From Dialister sp. UBA7295 (GTDB lineage Bacteria; Bacillota; Negativicutes; Veillonellales; Dialisteraceae), in contig DKQZ01000012.1 of NCBI GenBank assembly GCA_002471975.1, forward strand, positions 1-21,690: a stretch of DNA of 21,690 nucleotides, in the 5' to 3' direction. Numbering within the stretch: position 1 is the first letter of the stretch; every line of letters starts with the position of its first letter. Of this stretch, positions 8,135-15,654 are shown piece by piece. The translations under genes were made by a program, and so were the position numbers. Under the pieces are notes generated by a model. That model had not been told where the DNA came from. It saw only the letters and a list, made by a program, of their open reading frames with translations, and searched no databases.

Positions 8135-8950
8135 ATGGAAGGCAGAAAAGGTACTATATTTACCGTTTTCAGTACGGCCTATGCCGTCGGGAAGACGCTG
8201 ATTGCCATCAATATCGCGGCGGAACTGGCCCATCAGGGACGAAAAGTATGCCTGGTGGATCTGGATCTGCAGTTTGGCGATCTCTGCTATTACCTGAAGC
8301 TGTCTCCCAAGCTCACCATTGCCGATGCCCAGCGGGCCATGAAGAACAATCCCAATGACGTATCGGTGGTGGAGTACCTGACGACCTGGAAGAAGGGGAA
8401 TGTGCAGTTCGAAGTGCTGGCCAATCCCCGGCTCATGGAAGAAGCCTACAATATGGAAGTAGACGTCATCCGGAATCTCGTGCAGCAGCTGCAACTGGAA
8501 TTTGATTACGTCATCATCGATACCACTTCCACTTTCAGCGCCCTGAACCTGGCCATGATGGACCTTTCCACCATTATCAATTTCGTAGGCATCGTCGATT
8601 TCATTCCTACTATCAAGAATATGAAGCGCGGCTCAGATACATTGAAAGAACTGGGCTATGATGACAGCAAAATCAGATATATATTGAACCGAAGCAATGC
8701 CAAAACGCGCATTGACGTACAGGATGTAGAATCCATTCTGGGAAAACATTTTGACTATGTCCTGCCCAATGATTTTCAGGCAGCCCAGAACTCGGTCAGA
8801 AATGGCATTCCTCTTGTAATTGACGCCAGACATACGTCTTTGGCAAAAGAGCTGGCATCCATTGTGGAAGTTTATGACCAGTCTGATGGAGGAAAGAAAC
8901 CTGAAAAGGAAGAAAATCAGGGCGGCTGGTTATCCCGTCTTTTCTCCTGA
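8135..8950 (+). CDS. TadZ/CpaE-like MinD-family ATPase with degenerate Walker A
   Basis: The 271-residue protein belongs to the ParA/MinD superfamily, CpaE/TadZ branch. It shows VDLDLQFGD (about residues 41-49), the signature also present in the next gene, and a Walker B-like YVIIDTTS. The P-loop region reads AYAVGKTL (15-22), where the canonical form is KGGxGKTT. The signature lysine is Ala15, both following glycines are changed, but Gly19-Lys20-Thr21 remain. Nucleotide binding is conceivable, while MinD-style dimer-stimulated hydrolysis is doubtful. There is no receiver domain. TadZ proteins mark the cell location where the pilus machine assembles. ATG 8135 has AAGGAG six bases upstream. 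It precedes a second, fuller TadZ paralogue by 11 bases, so the two products may act as a pair. Confidence 0.85.
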   Translation: MEGRKGTIFTVFSTAYAVGKTLIAINIAAELAHQGRKVCLVDLDLQFGDLCYYLKLSPKLTIADAQRAMKNNPNDVSVVEYLTTWKKGNVQFEVLANPRLMEEAYNMEVDVIRNLVQQLQLEFDYVIIDTTSTFSALNLAMMDLSTIINFVGIVDFIPTIKNMKRGSDTLKELGYDDSKIRYILNRSNAKTRIDVQDVESILGKHFDYVLPNDFQAAQNSVRNGIPLVIDARHTSLAKELASIVEVYDQSDGGKKPEKEENQGGWLSRLFS

Positions 8951-8961
8951 GGAGGTAAATC

Positions 8962-10071
8962 ATGGCATACAGAACTGTCTTGATTGAAGATAATCAGATT
9001 ATGCTGGAACGGCTTTCCAGTGTCATTAAAAATGCTCCCGGCTTTGAACTTAGCGCACGCTATAAAAATGCCGGTGATGCTTTGGGTCAGATGCAGGCTT
9101 TCAAGCCGGAACTGATTCTTTTGGATATGGAGAACGAAAGGAATCATATTCTTCTTTCCGATCTGAAAAAATATTATCCTCATGCCGTGCTGATTGGCAT
9201 GTCCCGTCGATGGGATTCTGAAGCTCAGGCCAGCATTCTGCATGCTGGTGGCGGCGGTTTCATGATTAAACCGTTTACAGCCGAAGAATTACAGGAAACC
9301 ATCAATAATCTCAGCAATTTTTCTCAGGTATCTAAATCAGAAGTTATTACATTTTTCAGCCCAAAAGGAAAGAGCGGGAAAACGACACTGATTTCCAATC
9401 TTGGTGCAGCTCTTGCCCGAAGAACAGGGGAACAGGTTGCTATTATTGATGGAGATTTACAGTTTGGTGATATGGCCGTTTTCTTTAACCTGACGCCTCA
9501 GAGTACCATCGTGGAAGCGTCTCGGGATATATCTTTCCTTTCTCCGGTTACACTGAAAACCTACTTTACACCGGTAGGAGATAATTTATCTATTCTTTGC
9601 GGTGCTTCTAAGCCGGATCTGGCGGAAGCTGTCACAATGGATAGTTTGGCGGCCATTATCCACATGGCGAAAAACCTGTTTCGCTATATACTTGTTGACT
9701 TGTCATCCGGCTTTACTGATATCACGGCTACAGCTTGCGAGGAATCTAATAAAACGATATTAATGACCATGGTAAATGGAGGGTATGAAATCCAGCATAT
9801 GAAAAGGGCTTTTGAAATTTTTCAATGCTGGGAAGATTATAAAGAGAGAATACTTCCTGTTTTTACCCGTGTGTCACCTTGTACGGAAGAAGCCAGGCAG
9901 CAATATTCCGATGCTTTGGGGGTTCCAGTGTACCATGTGCTGCCTAATGAATATCTGGCAGTTTCTTCAGCAGCTGACAATGGTCGCCTGCTTATCAATC
10001 AGGATAAAAACAATTCGTTTTCAAAGGCTATAGATGAAATGGCGGATGAATTTGCCAGAAAAGTTATTTAA
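8962..10071 (+). CDS. tadZ: TadZ/CpaE: receiver domain fused to a MinD-family ATPase
   Basis: The 369 residues hold an N-terminal response-regulator receiver domain (about 4-118) and a C-terminal ParA/MinD ATPase (about 127-369). The receiver keeps all key positions: acidic pair Glu9-Asp10, phospho-acceptor Asp55 (LILLDM), Ser81 at the Thr/Ser position and Lys103-Pro104. Phosphorylation is therefore plausible, whereas many CpaE receivers are degenerate. The ATPase has a full deviant Walker A, KGKSGKTT (135-142), IIDGDLQFGD, and ILVDLSSG as Walker B. CpaE/TadZ proteins recruit the Tad machinery to a site, often a pole. ATG 8962 follows GAGGAGG at good spacing. The gene looks more AT-rich than the preceding paralogue by eye. 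No histidine kinase is in the window. Confidence 0.92.
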   Translation: MAYRTVLIEDNQIMLERLSSVIKNAPGFELSARYKNAGDALGQMQAFKPELILLDMENERNHILLSDLKKYYPHAVLIGMSRRWDSEAQASILHAGGGGFMIKPFTAEELQETINNLSNFSQVSKSEVITFFSPKGKSGKTTLISNLGAALARRTGEQVAIIDGDLQFGDMAVFFNLTPQSTIVEASRDISFLSPVTLKTYFTPVGDNLSILCGASKPDLAEAVTMDSLAAIIHMAKNLFRYILVDLSSGFTDITATACEESNKTILMTMVNGGYEIQHMKRAFEIFQCWEDYKERILPVFTRVSPCTEEARQQYSDALGVPVYHVLPNEYLAVSSAADNGRLLINQDKNNSFSKAIDEMADEFARKVI

Positions 10072-10132
10072 GTAAAGCTTTTCCATTATTTCATTCATAA
10101 ATGTTTGGTGAGTACAGAAAGGAGGAACGATT

Positions 10133-11098
10133 ATGATAGCTTTTGTATCTCTCGTTTTCTCCTTTCTCTTTTTTATGGCCCTTGTCATAGTTCTCCAATC
10201 TATAATTAAAAAGAGAAAAGGGGTCTCTGACAGGATTCAGATGTATGCCGGTTATCAGCCAACTGTTGTCAAAAAGGCATCTCCTGTGCAGGCTCTTATT
10301 GGAAAAATTCATGAAGCTTTTGCAAGACGGGTTAGAGAGACAGGGCCGGAAAGAAAGGTCAATCGCTGGGATCTGCTTATGGGCCGGGCAGATCTTCCGC
10401 TTTTGGGTAGCGAATTTCTTGCTATTTCTGGCGGTGCTGCAGTTTTGATCTTTGTGATTGCTTTTGCTTTCTTAAGAGATCCAGGCAGGGCTTTCATATC
10501 GGCAGTTCTTTTCCTGGCATTTGACTATATATATGTACATCGAAGGGTCACCAAAAGACTGAATACTTTCCAGAACCAGCTTGCCGACTGCCTGACGTTG
10601 GTGGCCAATTCTCTTCGGGCGGGCTTTTCCTTCCTACAGACTATGGAAATCGTAGCTCATGAAATGCAGCCGCCCATGTCCAGCGAATTTGACAGGGTCA
10701 TGAGGGACACAAGATTGGGGAGGACTATGGAAGATGCACTGCGCAGTATGGATGATCGCGTAGGATCTCCCGATTTTTCCCTCGTTGTCACTGCCGTTCT
10801 TATTCAGCAGCAGGTTGGTGGTAATCTTGCCAATATTCTTGATACGATTCGAAATACTATTATGGAACGCATCCGGATTCGAAGAGAGATAGGTACGCTC
10901 ACTGCCCAGGGACGAATGTCCGGTATCGTTCTAGCCTGCATCCCTGTGGCACTTGCACTCTTTTTCTATATTACTTCCCCGGAATATTTGGAACCGCTCC
11001 TTAATACAAACATTGGTAAAATTCTTATTGCAGCAGCTTTGGTACTTGAAATCATTGGTTTTGTCATTATTTACAAAATTGTGGATATTAAAGTTTAG
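10133..11098 (+). CDS. tadB: Flp pilus inner-membrane platform protein TadB
   Basis: The 321-residue protein has an N-terminal membrane segment (about 3-24), a pair of central segments (about 95-135), a cytoplasmic type II secretion F domain (about 145-270) and two C-terminal membrane segments. The F domain contains LADCLTLVANSLRAGFSFLQTMEIVAHEM and the block QVGGNLANILDTIRNTIMERIRIRREI. TadB with TadC forms the platform that couples TadA ATP hydrolysis to pilin extraction. ATG 10133 is preceded by AAAGGAGGAACGATT. The gene follows tadZ by 61 bases. A terminator-like hairpin follows it, before flp. Here tadB is separated from tadC by about 2.6 kb. Confidence 0.93.
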   Translation: MIAFVSLVFSFLFFMALVIVLQSIIKKRKGVSDRIQMYAGYQPTVVKKASPVQALIGKIHEAFARRVRETGPERKVNRWDLLMGRADLPLLGSEFLAISGGAAVLIFVIAFAFLRDPGRAFISAVLFLAFDYIYVHRRVTKRLNTFQNQLADCLTLVANSLRAGFSFLQTMEIVAHEMQPPMSSEFDRVMRDTRLGRTMEDALRSMDDRVGSPDFSLVVTAVLIQQQVGGNLANILDTIRNTIMERIRIRREIGTLTAQGRMSGIVLACIPVALALFFYITSPEYLEPLLNTNIGKILIAAALVLEIIGFVIIYKIVDIKV

Positions 11099-11122
11099 TT
11101 CTTTGATGTAAAATTAAGGCAT

Positions 11123-11142
11123 AAAAGGCCATTTGGCTTTTT
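11123..11142 (+). terminator. Terminator-like hairpin between tadB and flp
   Basis: AAAAGGCC (11123-11130) pairs with GGCTTTTT (11135-11142; one wobble) around ATTT, and the 3' arm ends in a run of T. It could end or attenuate tadB transcripts and isolate the pilin genes. Confidence 0.6.
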
Positions 11143-11168
11143 ATATATTTGATTACCCATTGTATATG
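11140..11168 (+). promoter_or_regulatory. Weak candidate flp promoter
   Basis: TTTATA (11140-11145) and TATATG (11163-11168) lie 17 bases apart just downstream of the terminator-like hairpin. Each matches its consensus at only four of six positions. The transcription start would fall close to the flp ribosome binding site, which weakens the call. Confidence 0.25.
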
Positions 11169-11186
11169 GGGAAGGAGGTGAAAGTC

Positions 11187-11405
11187 ATGATTAAACAGAT
11201 GTATGATTACTATATCAGACCGTACCTTGGTGATATGAAGGGCCAGGACCTGGTTGAATATGCCCTCCTTCTGGCTATCATTGTAGCCATCGGCTGGGTA
11301 ATTTATCAGCAGGAAGGTTTGAAGGAAAACCTGAAAACTATCTGGACCAATGCCGGATCGCTTGCAGCCTCAGCCGCAGGTAAAACTAATCCACCGAAAG
11401 CTTGA
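11187..11405 (+). CDS. flp: Flp-type major pilin
   Basis: The 72-residue prepilin has a leader of 19 residues ending in glycine. The cleaved form begins GlnAspLeuValGluTyr, so Glu is at +5 and Tyr at +6 as in Flp pilins. A hydrophobic helix follows (ALLLAIIVAIGWVIY). The mature protein is about 53 residues, typical of Flp. The TadV-like peptidase at 2007 would cut after Gly19. An open frame begins at 11133, but ATG 11187 is chosen because GAAGGAGGTGA precedes it, one of the strongest binding sites in the window, which fits an abundant product. A long structured gap separates it from a second pilin gene. It should be the main fibre subunit; this rests on position, size and the strong initiation signal. 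Confidence 0.93.
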   Translation: MIKQMYDYYIRPYLGDMKGQDLVEYALLLAIIVAIGWVIYQQEGLKENLKTIWTNAGSLAASAAGKTNPPKA

Positions 11406-11411
11406 TTATCT

Positions 11412-11482
11412 AAAGAACTTCTGCAGATAGCAGGAGTTCTTTGGACAGGTTGTGAGATAGCTCACGGCTTGTCCAAAGAACT
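11412..11482 (+). promoter_or_regulatory. Overlapping alternative hairpins between the two pilin genes
   Basis: Hairpin A pairs 11412-11424 with 11430-11442 (13 pairs, one wobble, loop AGATA). Hairpin B pairs 11435-11456 with 11461-11482 (22 pairs, three wobbles, loop ATAG). They share 11435-11442, and the same AAAGAACTT word occurs on both sides (11412-11420 and 11475-11483), so only one full structure can form. No proper T-run follows B. It may protect the flp message 3' end and limit expression of the downstream pilin, or act as a switch. Confidence 0.75.
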
Positions 11483-11520
11483 TGGAAAAGTAAATTTTTA
11501 AGGCCATGGAGGACAGGTTT

Positions 11521-11760
11521 ATGAAGTCAAAATGGTATGATTTCTTCATCTGGCACCAACATAGGCAAAAGGGACAGGATATCATAGAGTATACGGTTAT
11601 CCTTGCCATATTTGCAGCTGTCGGATGGGGATTACTTGATATATTTAATTATCCCAGTGTCAGTGCAATGACCAGAGGTATTTTCCATGCGGCAAGAAGT
11701 GTCACCATTGAAAAAGCAAATCTGGATTCCAAAGTCTTATATCCGGATGAGCAGGGATGA
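11521..11760 (+). CDS. Second Flp-family pilin or pseudopilin
   Basis: The 79-residue prepilin has an 18-residue leader ending Lys-Gly, then GlnAspIleIleGluTyr, which keeps Glu at +5 and Tyr at +6, and a hydrophobic helix (TVILAIFAAVGWGLLDIF). The C-terminal part (about 35 residues, ending PDEQG) is longer and more polar than that of Flp. ATG 11521 is preferred over ATG 11506 because GGAGG at 11508-11512 lies eight bases before it. It is probably a minor pilin or an alternative fibre subunit processed by the same peptidase. It follows flp after a strongly structured 115-base gap and precedes tadE. Confidence 0.85.
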   Translation: MKSKWYDFFIWHQHRQKGQDIIEYTVILAIFAAVGWGLLDIFNYPSVSAMTRGIFHAARSVTIEKANLDSKVLYPDEQG

Positions 11761-11822
11761 CAGATACTTTATTTTGTTATGAAGAAATATGAAATAAATA
11801 CATTGCAAAAGGAGGAAGCACT

Positions 11823-12278
11823 ATGAAAAAACAGGGTGGGCAGGATCTTGTGGAATTTTCATTAGTGCTTCTTTTATTTCTTTCGCTTGCTTTCGGTATC
11901 ATTTATTTCGGGTTACTTTTTAAGGATTATCTGAGCTTCAGCAACTGGATGAGATCCGCAGCTCGGGAAGCTTCTGTTTCTTACAAAAAAGATGGGAGTT
12001 ATAATTATCTGGAAACAAAATATAAGAATGATATTGATGCTGCTCGCGGCGAATCAGGGTTATATAAATTAGAGTCTATTACGATAGAACCGCAGGTAGA
12101 AACTCTTGACGATGGGCATGAACATGATCAGGTACTTGTTACTATTAAATTGAAGCGTAATGAGCATGCAAATCCAATTATCACGATGGTCAGCGGTCTG
12201 CCATTTATAAAAATTAAATTTCTGGAAAATCCTACTTTCAATTATGTCATGTTTGATGAGAATACTATAGAAAAATAG
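11823..12278 (+). CDS. tadE: TadE-like pseudopilin
   Basis: The 151-residue protein starts MKKQGG, then GlnAspLeuValGluPhe and a long hydrophobic stretch (SLVLLLFLSLAFGIIYFGLLF). This is the TadE form of the prepilin cleavage site, with a very short leader cut after Gly6 and Glu at +5. The segment SNWMRSAAREASV matches the conserved region after the helix in TadE proteins. The rest is a small, probably periplasmic, domain. ATG 11823 has AAAAGGAGGAA upstream. TadE proteins are minor pilins needed for fibre assembly. The gene lies between the second pilin and tadA. Confidence 0.9.
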   Translation: MKKQGGQDLVEFSLVLLLFLSLAFGIIYFGLLFKDYLSFSNWMRSAAREASVSYKKDGSYNYLETKYKNDIDAARGESGLYKLESITIEPQVETLDDGHEHDQVLVTIKLKRNEHANPIITMVSGLPFIKIKFLENPTFNYVMFDENTIEK

Positions 12279-12320
12279 ATGAATTGGACATAAGCGGTTA
12301 CCTCAAAGGGGATGTGAATT

Positions 12321-13742
12321 GTGAAGCTGCTGGAACGCCTTGGGCGGCAAGTGGAAAAGAAACCTGGTTTAAAACAGATTGAAATAAAAAAAGAAGAAAA
12401 TATATTTGCCGGCCGAACCGTTGATGCGAAAGAGGAAGAGTACCAGAATCTGAAACTGGCAGTTCACCGGCAGATTGTCGATGAGATGACTGCGGAGCAG
12501 CAAAGGATTCTTGATGGTAGAAATCAGAGCCGGCAGGATATTGAAAATGTGATTTCCGGTTATGTGGCAAGAGCTCTAGAACAAAATCCTTTCGTTGTGC
12601 CCCGCGGGGAAAGAGCCCGTCTAATTTCCGATATCTGTGATGAAATCTTGGGCTATGGCCCTATCGAGCCGTACCTCAAAGATGATTCCGTCACCGAAGT
12701 CATGGTGAACGGGCCGAAGAAAATTTACGTGGAACGGATGGGGAAACTTCATCTGACGGGGGCCCAGTTTCATGACAATACCCATCTCATGGCGGTCATC
12801 GATAAAATCGTCACCCCCATCGGCCGACATGTGGATGAAGCGTCACCCCTTGTGGATGCCCGACTTCCCGATGGGTCCCGTGTGAATGTGGTGATCCCGC
12901 CCCTTTCCCTCATCGGGCCCTGCGTGACCATCCGTAAATTCTCCAAGAATCCGCTTTCCGTGGAAAATCTCATTTCCTTTGGGACCCTGGATGAAAATAT
13001 GGCTATTTTCCTCCGGGCCTGCGTGAAGGCCCGGCTGAATATCCTCGTCAGCGGGGGTACCGGTTCCGGGAAAACGACGACACTAAACGTATTGTCTTCC
13101 TTTATTCCTCCTGACGAACGAGTTGTAACCATTGAAGATGCTGCCGAACTTCGACTCGAGCAGCCTCATGTGGTGACTTTGGAATCCCGTCCGGCCAATA
13201 TCGAAGGCAAAGGGGCCATCACCATCCGTGATCTCGTAAAGAATTCCCTCCGTATGCGGCCTGATCGTATCATCGTGGGCGAAGTCCGCGGGGGAGAAGC
13301 CCTCGATATGCTGCAGGCTATGAATACGGGCCATGACGGGTCCCTCACCACTGCCCATGCGAACAGCCCGCGAGACGTCCTCTCGAGACTGGAAACCATG
13401 GTGCTCATGAGTGGACTGGATTTGCCGGTCCGGGCGATCCGTGACCAGATTTCCTCGGCTTTGGACCTCATCATCCATCAGGAAAGAATTTCCGATGGCT
13501 CCCGAAAGATCACCTACATCACGGAAGTCCAGAAAATGGAAGGGGACGTCATCGTCCTGCAGGATCTTTTCCATTTCGTGAATACCGGCTTTGATGAAAA
13601 CGGCAAAGCCCTGGGACACTATGAGCCCACGGGCCTCCAGCCCCAGTTCCTGCCAAAGTTCAAGGCCCGCAATGTGGAATATCCGAAATTCATGACTCAG
13701 ACCGGTGTTAATGCAAGCAGGAATTGGGAAGGGGATGACTGA
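12321..13742 (+). CDS. tadA: Flp pilus assembly ATPase TadA/CpaF
   Basis: This 473-residue hexameric secretion ATPase powers Flp pilin polymerisation. After a variable N-terminus (1-100) come the N-terminal domain (IEPYLKDDSVTEVMVNGP), Walker A GGTGSGKTTT (245-254), an acidic box (TIEDAAELRL, 270-279), Walker B RIIVGE (316-321) and the His box GHDGSLTTAHAN (337-348). All needed motifs are intact. The start is GTG 12321 with AAAGGGGAT upstream; no ATG competes. The first 280 bases look AT-richer than the rest, suggesting a mosaic gene or relaxed N-terminus. The stop is one base from the tadC start. Its position after tadE, rather than directly before tadB, differs from the usual order. Confidence 0.96.
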   Translation: MKLLERLGRQVEKKPGLKQIEIKKEENIFAGRTVDAKEEEYQNLKLAVHRQIVDEMTAEQQRILDGRNQSRQDIENVISGYVARALEQNPFVVPRGERARLISDICDEILGYGPIEPYLKDDSVTEVMVNGPKKIYVERMGKLHLTGAQFHDNTHLMAVIDKIVTPIGRHVDEASPLVDARLPDGSRVNVVIPPLSLIGPCVTIRKFSKNPLSVENLISFGTLDENMAIFLRACVKARLNILVSGGTGSGKTTTLNVLSSFIPPDERVVTIEDAAELRLEQPHVVTLESRPANIEGKGAITIRDLVKNSLRMRPDRIIVGEVRGGEALDMLQAMNTGHDGSLTTAHANSPRDVLSRLETMVLMSGLDLPVRAIRDQISSALDLIIHQERISDGSRKITYITEVQKMEGDVIVLQDLFHFVNTGFDENGKALGHYEPTGLQPQFLPKFKARNVEYPKFMTQTGVNASRNWEGDD

Positions 13743-13743
13743 T

Positions 13744-14682
13744 ATGCTGGCACTCTCCTTATCTATTTCCATAGCGGTATTTGTCTTTTTCATTCTTTCC
13801 ATCATAGCTTTGAAACGTTTCTCTACTGAAGAGGTTAAACGGCGTCTGGATAGCTTAAGAGACTTTGATCTGCCCAAGGATGCAGAAGAAAATCCGGATG
13901 ACTTAAAAAACATACCTCTTTATAGGCGCACGATTGGTCGCTTGATCGGTTATGTGGGTGAATTCTTTTCCAGATTCGCTCCGCATTCATTGCCGAAACT
14001 CATGGAAAAGCGAATCATGCTTGCCGGCAAGCAGGGAGTTTGGAAAGTTAAAACTGCCGTAGGTCTGTGGTTCTTAAGCATGGTGATCTGTGGAATCTTT
14101 GGATTTTACTATGTATCCAAAGATCCATCTGTTTCCACGATTCAGGGCCTTTGTACCATTTGGGGCTCCATGATCTTTGGCGCTCTGCTTCCCTTTGCTA
14201 TTCTGAATCATATCATTCGTAAAAGACAGGAATTGATTACTCGTCAGTTGCCGGATGTACTTGATCTGCTTTCCATTTCAGTACAGGCAGGGCTGTCCCT
14301 GGACGGAGCCATGAAAAAAGTGGTGGAACGCATGCAGGGACCTCTCATCGATGAATTCCGGAGAATGCTCCGGGATGTACGCATGGGAATGACCCGCCGC
14401 CGTTCCATGCAGCTTATGGCTCAGCGTTGCGATCTACAAGATGTATATCTTTTCGTTATGTCCGTCATTCAGTCTGAACGACTTGGCGCATCCATGTCCG
14501 ATACATTGATGATTCAGGCTGATAACATGAGAGATCTGCGCCGCCAGCGAGCCCGTACGCTTGCCATGAAAGCACCAGTTAAGATGGTATTTCCTTTGGC
14601 TTTCTGCATTTTCCCTGCAATCTTTGTCATCGTACTGGCACCATCTATCCTTTCACTGATAGAAACAATGAGTAAAAGTTAA
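13744..14682 (+). CDS. tadC: Flp pilus inner-membrane platform protein TadC
   Basis: The 312-residue protein has an N-terminal membrane segment (about 4-23), two central segments (about 110-160), a type II secretion F domain (LPDVLDLLSISVQAGLSLDGAMKKVVERM through SERLGASMSDTLMIQADNMRDLRRQRA) and a C-terminal membrane segment (MVFPLAFCIFPAIFVIVLAPSIL). These are the features of TadC, partner of TadB. ATG 13744 is chosen because GGAAGGGG ends nine bases before it; ATG 13735 would leave almost no spacing. It begins one base after the tadA stop, so translation is likely coupled. It is the last gene of the locus and is followed by a strong terminator. Confidence 0.93.
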   Translation: MLALSLSISIAVFVFFILSIIALKRFSTEEVKRRLDSLRDFDLPKDAEENPDDLKNIPLYRRTIGRLIGYVGEFFSRFAPHSLPKLMEKRIMLAGKQGVWKVKTAVGLWFLSMVICGIFGFYYVSKDPSVSTIQGLCTIWGSMIFGALLPFAILNHIIRKRQELITRQLPDVLDLLSISVQAGLSLDGAMKKVVERMQGPLIDEFRRMLRDVRMGMTRRRSMQLMAQRCDLQDVYLFVMSVIQSERLGASMSDTLMIQADNMRDLRRQRARTLAMKAPVKMVFPLAFCIFPAIFVIVLAPSILSLIETMSKS

Positions 14683-14689
14683 ATAAAAG

Positions 14690-14713
14690 AGCATCCCACA
14701 GGGATGCTTTTTT
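14690..14713 (+). terminator. Intrinsic terminator of the Tad locus
   Basis: AGCATCCC (14690-14697), loop ACA, GGGATGCT (14701-14708), then T to 14713. It is a compact, well-formed rho-independent terminator eight bases after the tadC stop. Confidence 0.9.
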
Positions 14714-14726
14714 AAAAGGAGTAATA

Positions 14727-15080
14727 ATGAAAATAGAACAGTGGATATTCGATGATCAGAAAATAAAAATTACTGTGGAAATAGGAAATACCTGGTGGCT
14801 CCGCTTCAAAGGCCTCATGGGAAGGAGCCGGGCATCCCTTCCCAAAGGGGAGGGGCTTTTCCTTCAGCATACGAACAGCATCCATATGTGTTTCATGCGC
14901 TTTGCCATCGATGCCGTATATTTTGATAAAAACCTGAAAATCGTCAAAATTGTCCGTCATCTCCATCCCTGGATCGGCCTCTCCGCCTGCCTGAAAGCAG
15001 ACTCCTGCCTTGAAATGCGGGCAGGAGAAGCGGAGAGAATCGGAATGAAAGTGGGGATGGTGGCGGAAAAAGAAGAATGA
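14727..15080 (+). CDS. DUF192-family protein
   Basis: The 117-residue protein matches the DUF192 family by its conserved core: RFKGLMGRSRASLPKGEGLFL, then SIHMCFMRFAIDAVYFD, and the later KADSCLEMRAGEAERIGMKVG. DUF192 proteins are small beta-barrel-type proteins, often secreted, with no well-established reaction; this one has no signal peptide. ATG 14727 follows AAAAGGAG at good spacing. It sits between two intrinsic terminators, so it is either read through from tadC or uses a promoter hidden in the short gap; no clear promoter is seen. I find no evidence that it is part of the pilus system. Confidence 0.88.
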   Translation: MKIEQWIFDDQKIKITVEIGNTWWLRFKGLMGRSRASLPKGEGLFLQHTNSIHMCFMRFAIDAVYFDKNLKIVKIVRHLHPWIGLSACLKADSCLEMRAGEAERIGMKVGMVAEKEE

Positions 15081-15105
15081 TGCCTTTGGTGAGGCATCAT
15101 TTTTT
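15077..15105 (+). terminator. Intrinsic terminator of the DUF192 gene
   Basis: ATGATGCCT (15077-15085) pairs with AGGCATCAT (15092-15100) and is followed by five T. The stop codon TGA (15078-15080) is inside the 5' arm, so the terminator is fused to the end of the gene. Confidence 0.88.
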
Positions 15106-15239
15106 ATGACTTTAGAATTTGATTGTCGGGAGTCATTTTGGGGGAATCGGGATTGCTAAGTTCTCGGGGCGGGGATTTTAGATGGGCTTTCAGTCACTTA
15201 CGACAGGAACGATAGAACAACCTCTCAGTCACTGCGTGA

Positions 15240-15263
15240 CAGCTCTCCAAGCTTGGAGAGCTG
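15240..15263. repeat. Perfect 24-base palindrome in array copy 1
   Basis: The sequence reads CAGCTCTCCAAG followed by its exact complement. The same palindrome recurs in copy 4 at 16327-16350, while copies 2 and 3 carry a longer structured segment of about 100 bases at this point. Confidence 0.9.
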
Positions 15264-15594
15264 GTGCCCGATTGTCGGGATCTTGTTTTTCCTCAAATGT
15301 GCCATAAAAGGATAGTGCAGGAAAATCCTTTCAGCAGTATCCGTGGCCAGCAGGATTGTCATTAAATGGTCAGCATGCTGCCGGGCTCCACCTTCCCGAG
15401 CCTGGGAAGGTGCCCGACAGGGCGGATAGGTTGTTCTACAAGTACCTGGAGAAAATGGGGAAATTAAAATGCAAGTTTCTTTTCAGGGGGCAGTCACATA
15501 CGGCAGGAACGATAGAACAACCTCTCAGTCACTGCGTGACAGCTCTCCGGGAGGAGATTTCCATTTGGTTCATTTTCGACTTGTATGATCGTAC

Positions 15595-15654
15595 GACCCC
15601 TTCCCCTCCGCTTCGCTCCGGGACCTCCCCTGACCAGGGGAGGAAGGGGAGAGC
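15595..15654. repeat. Long hairpin module in array copy 2
   Basis: CCCCTTCC near 15597 can pair with GGAAGGGG near 15642, enclosing CCTCCCCT-GACC-AGGGGAGG. It replaces the short palindrome of copies 1 and 4; copy 3 has the same module at about 15990-16045. Confidence 0.7.

Noticed and set aside
11435..11482. Hairpin B as a plain intrinsic terminator
   Set aside because: It is followed by TGGAAAAGTAAA rather than a T-run, so termination is not the obvious role.
13083..13913. Minus-strand 276-codon open frame over tadA/tadC
   Set aside because: It is a shadow of strongly supported tadA and tadC and has no family features.
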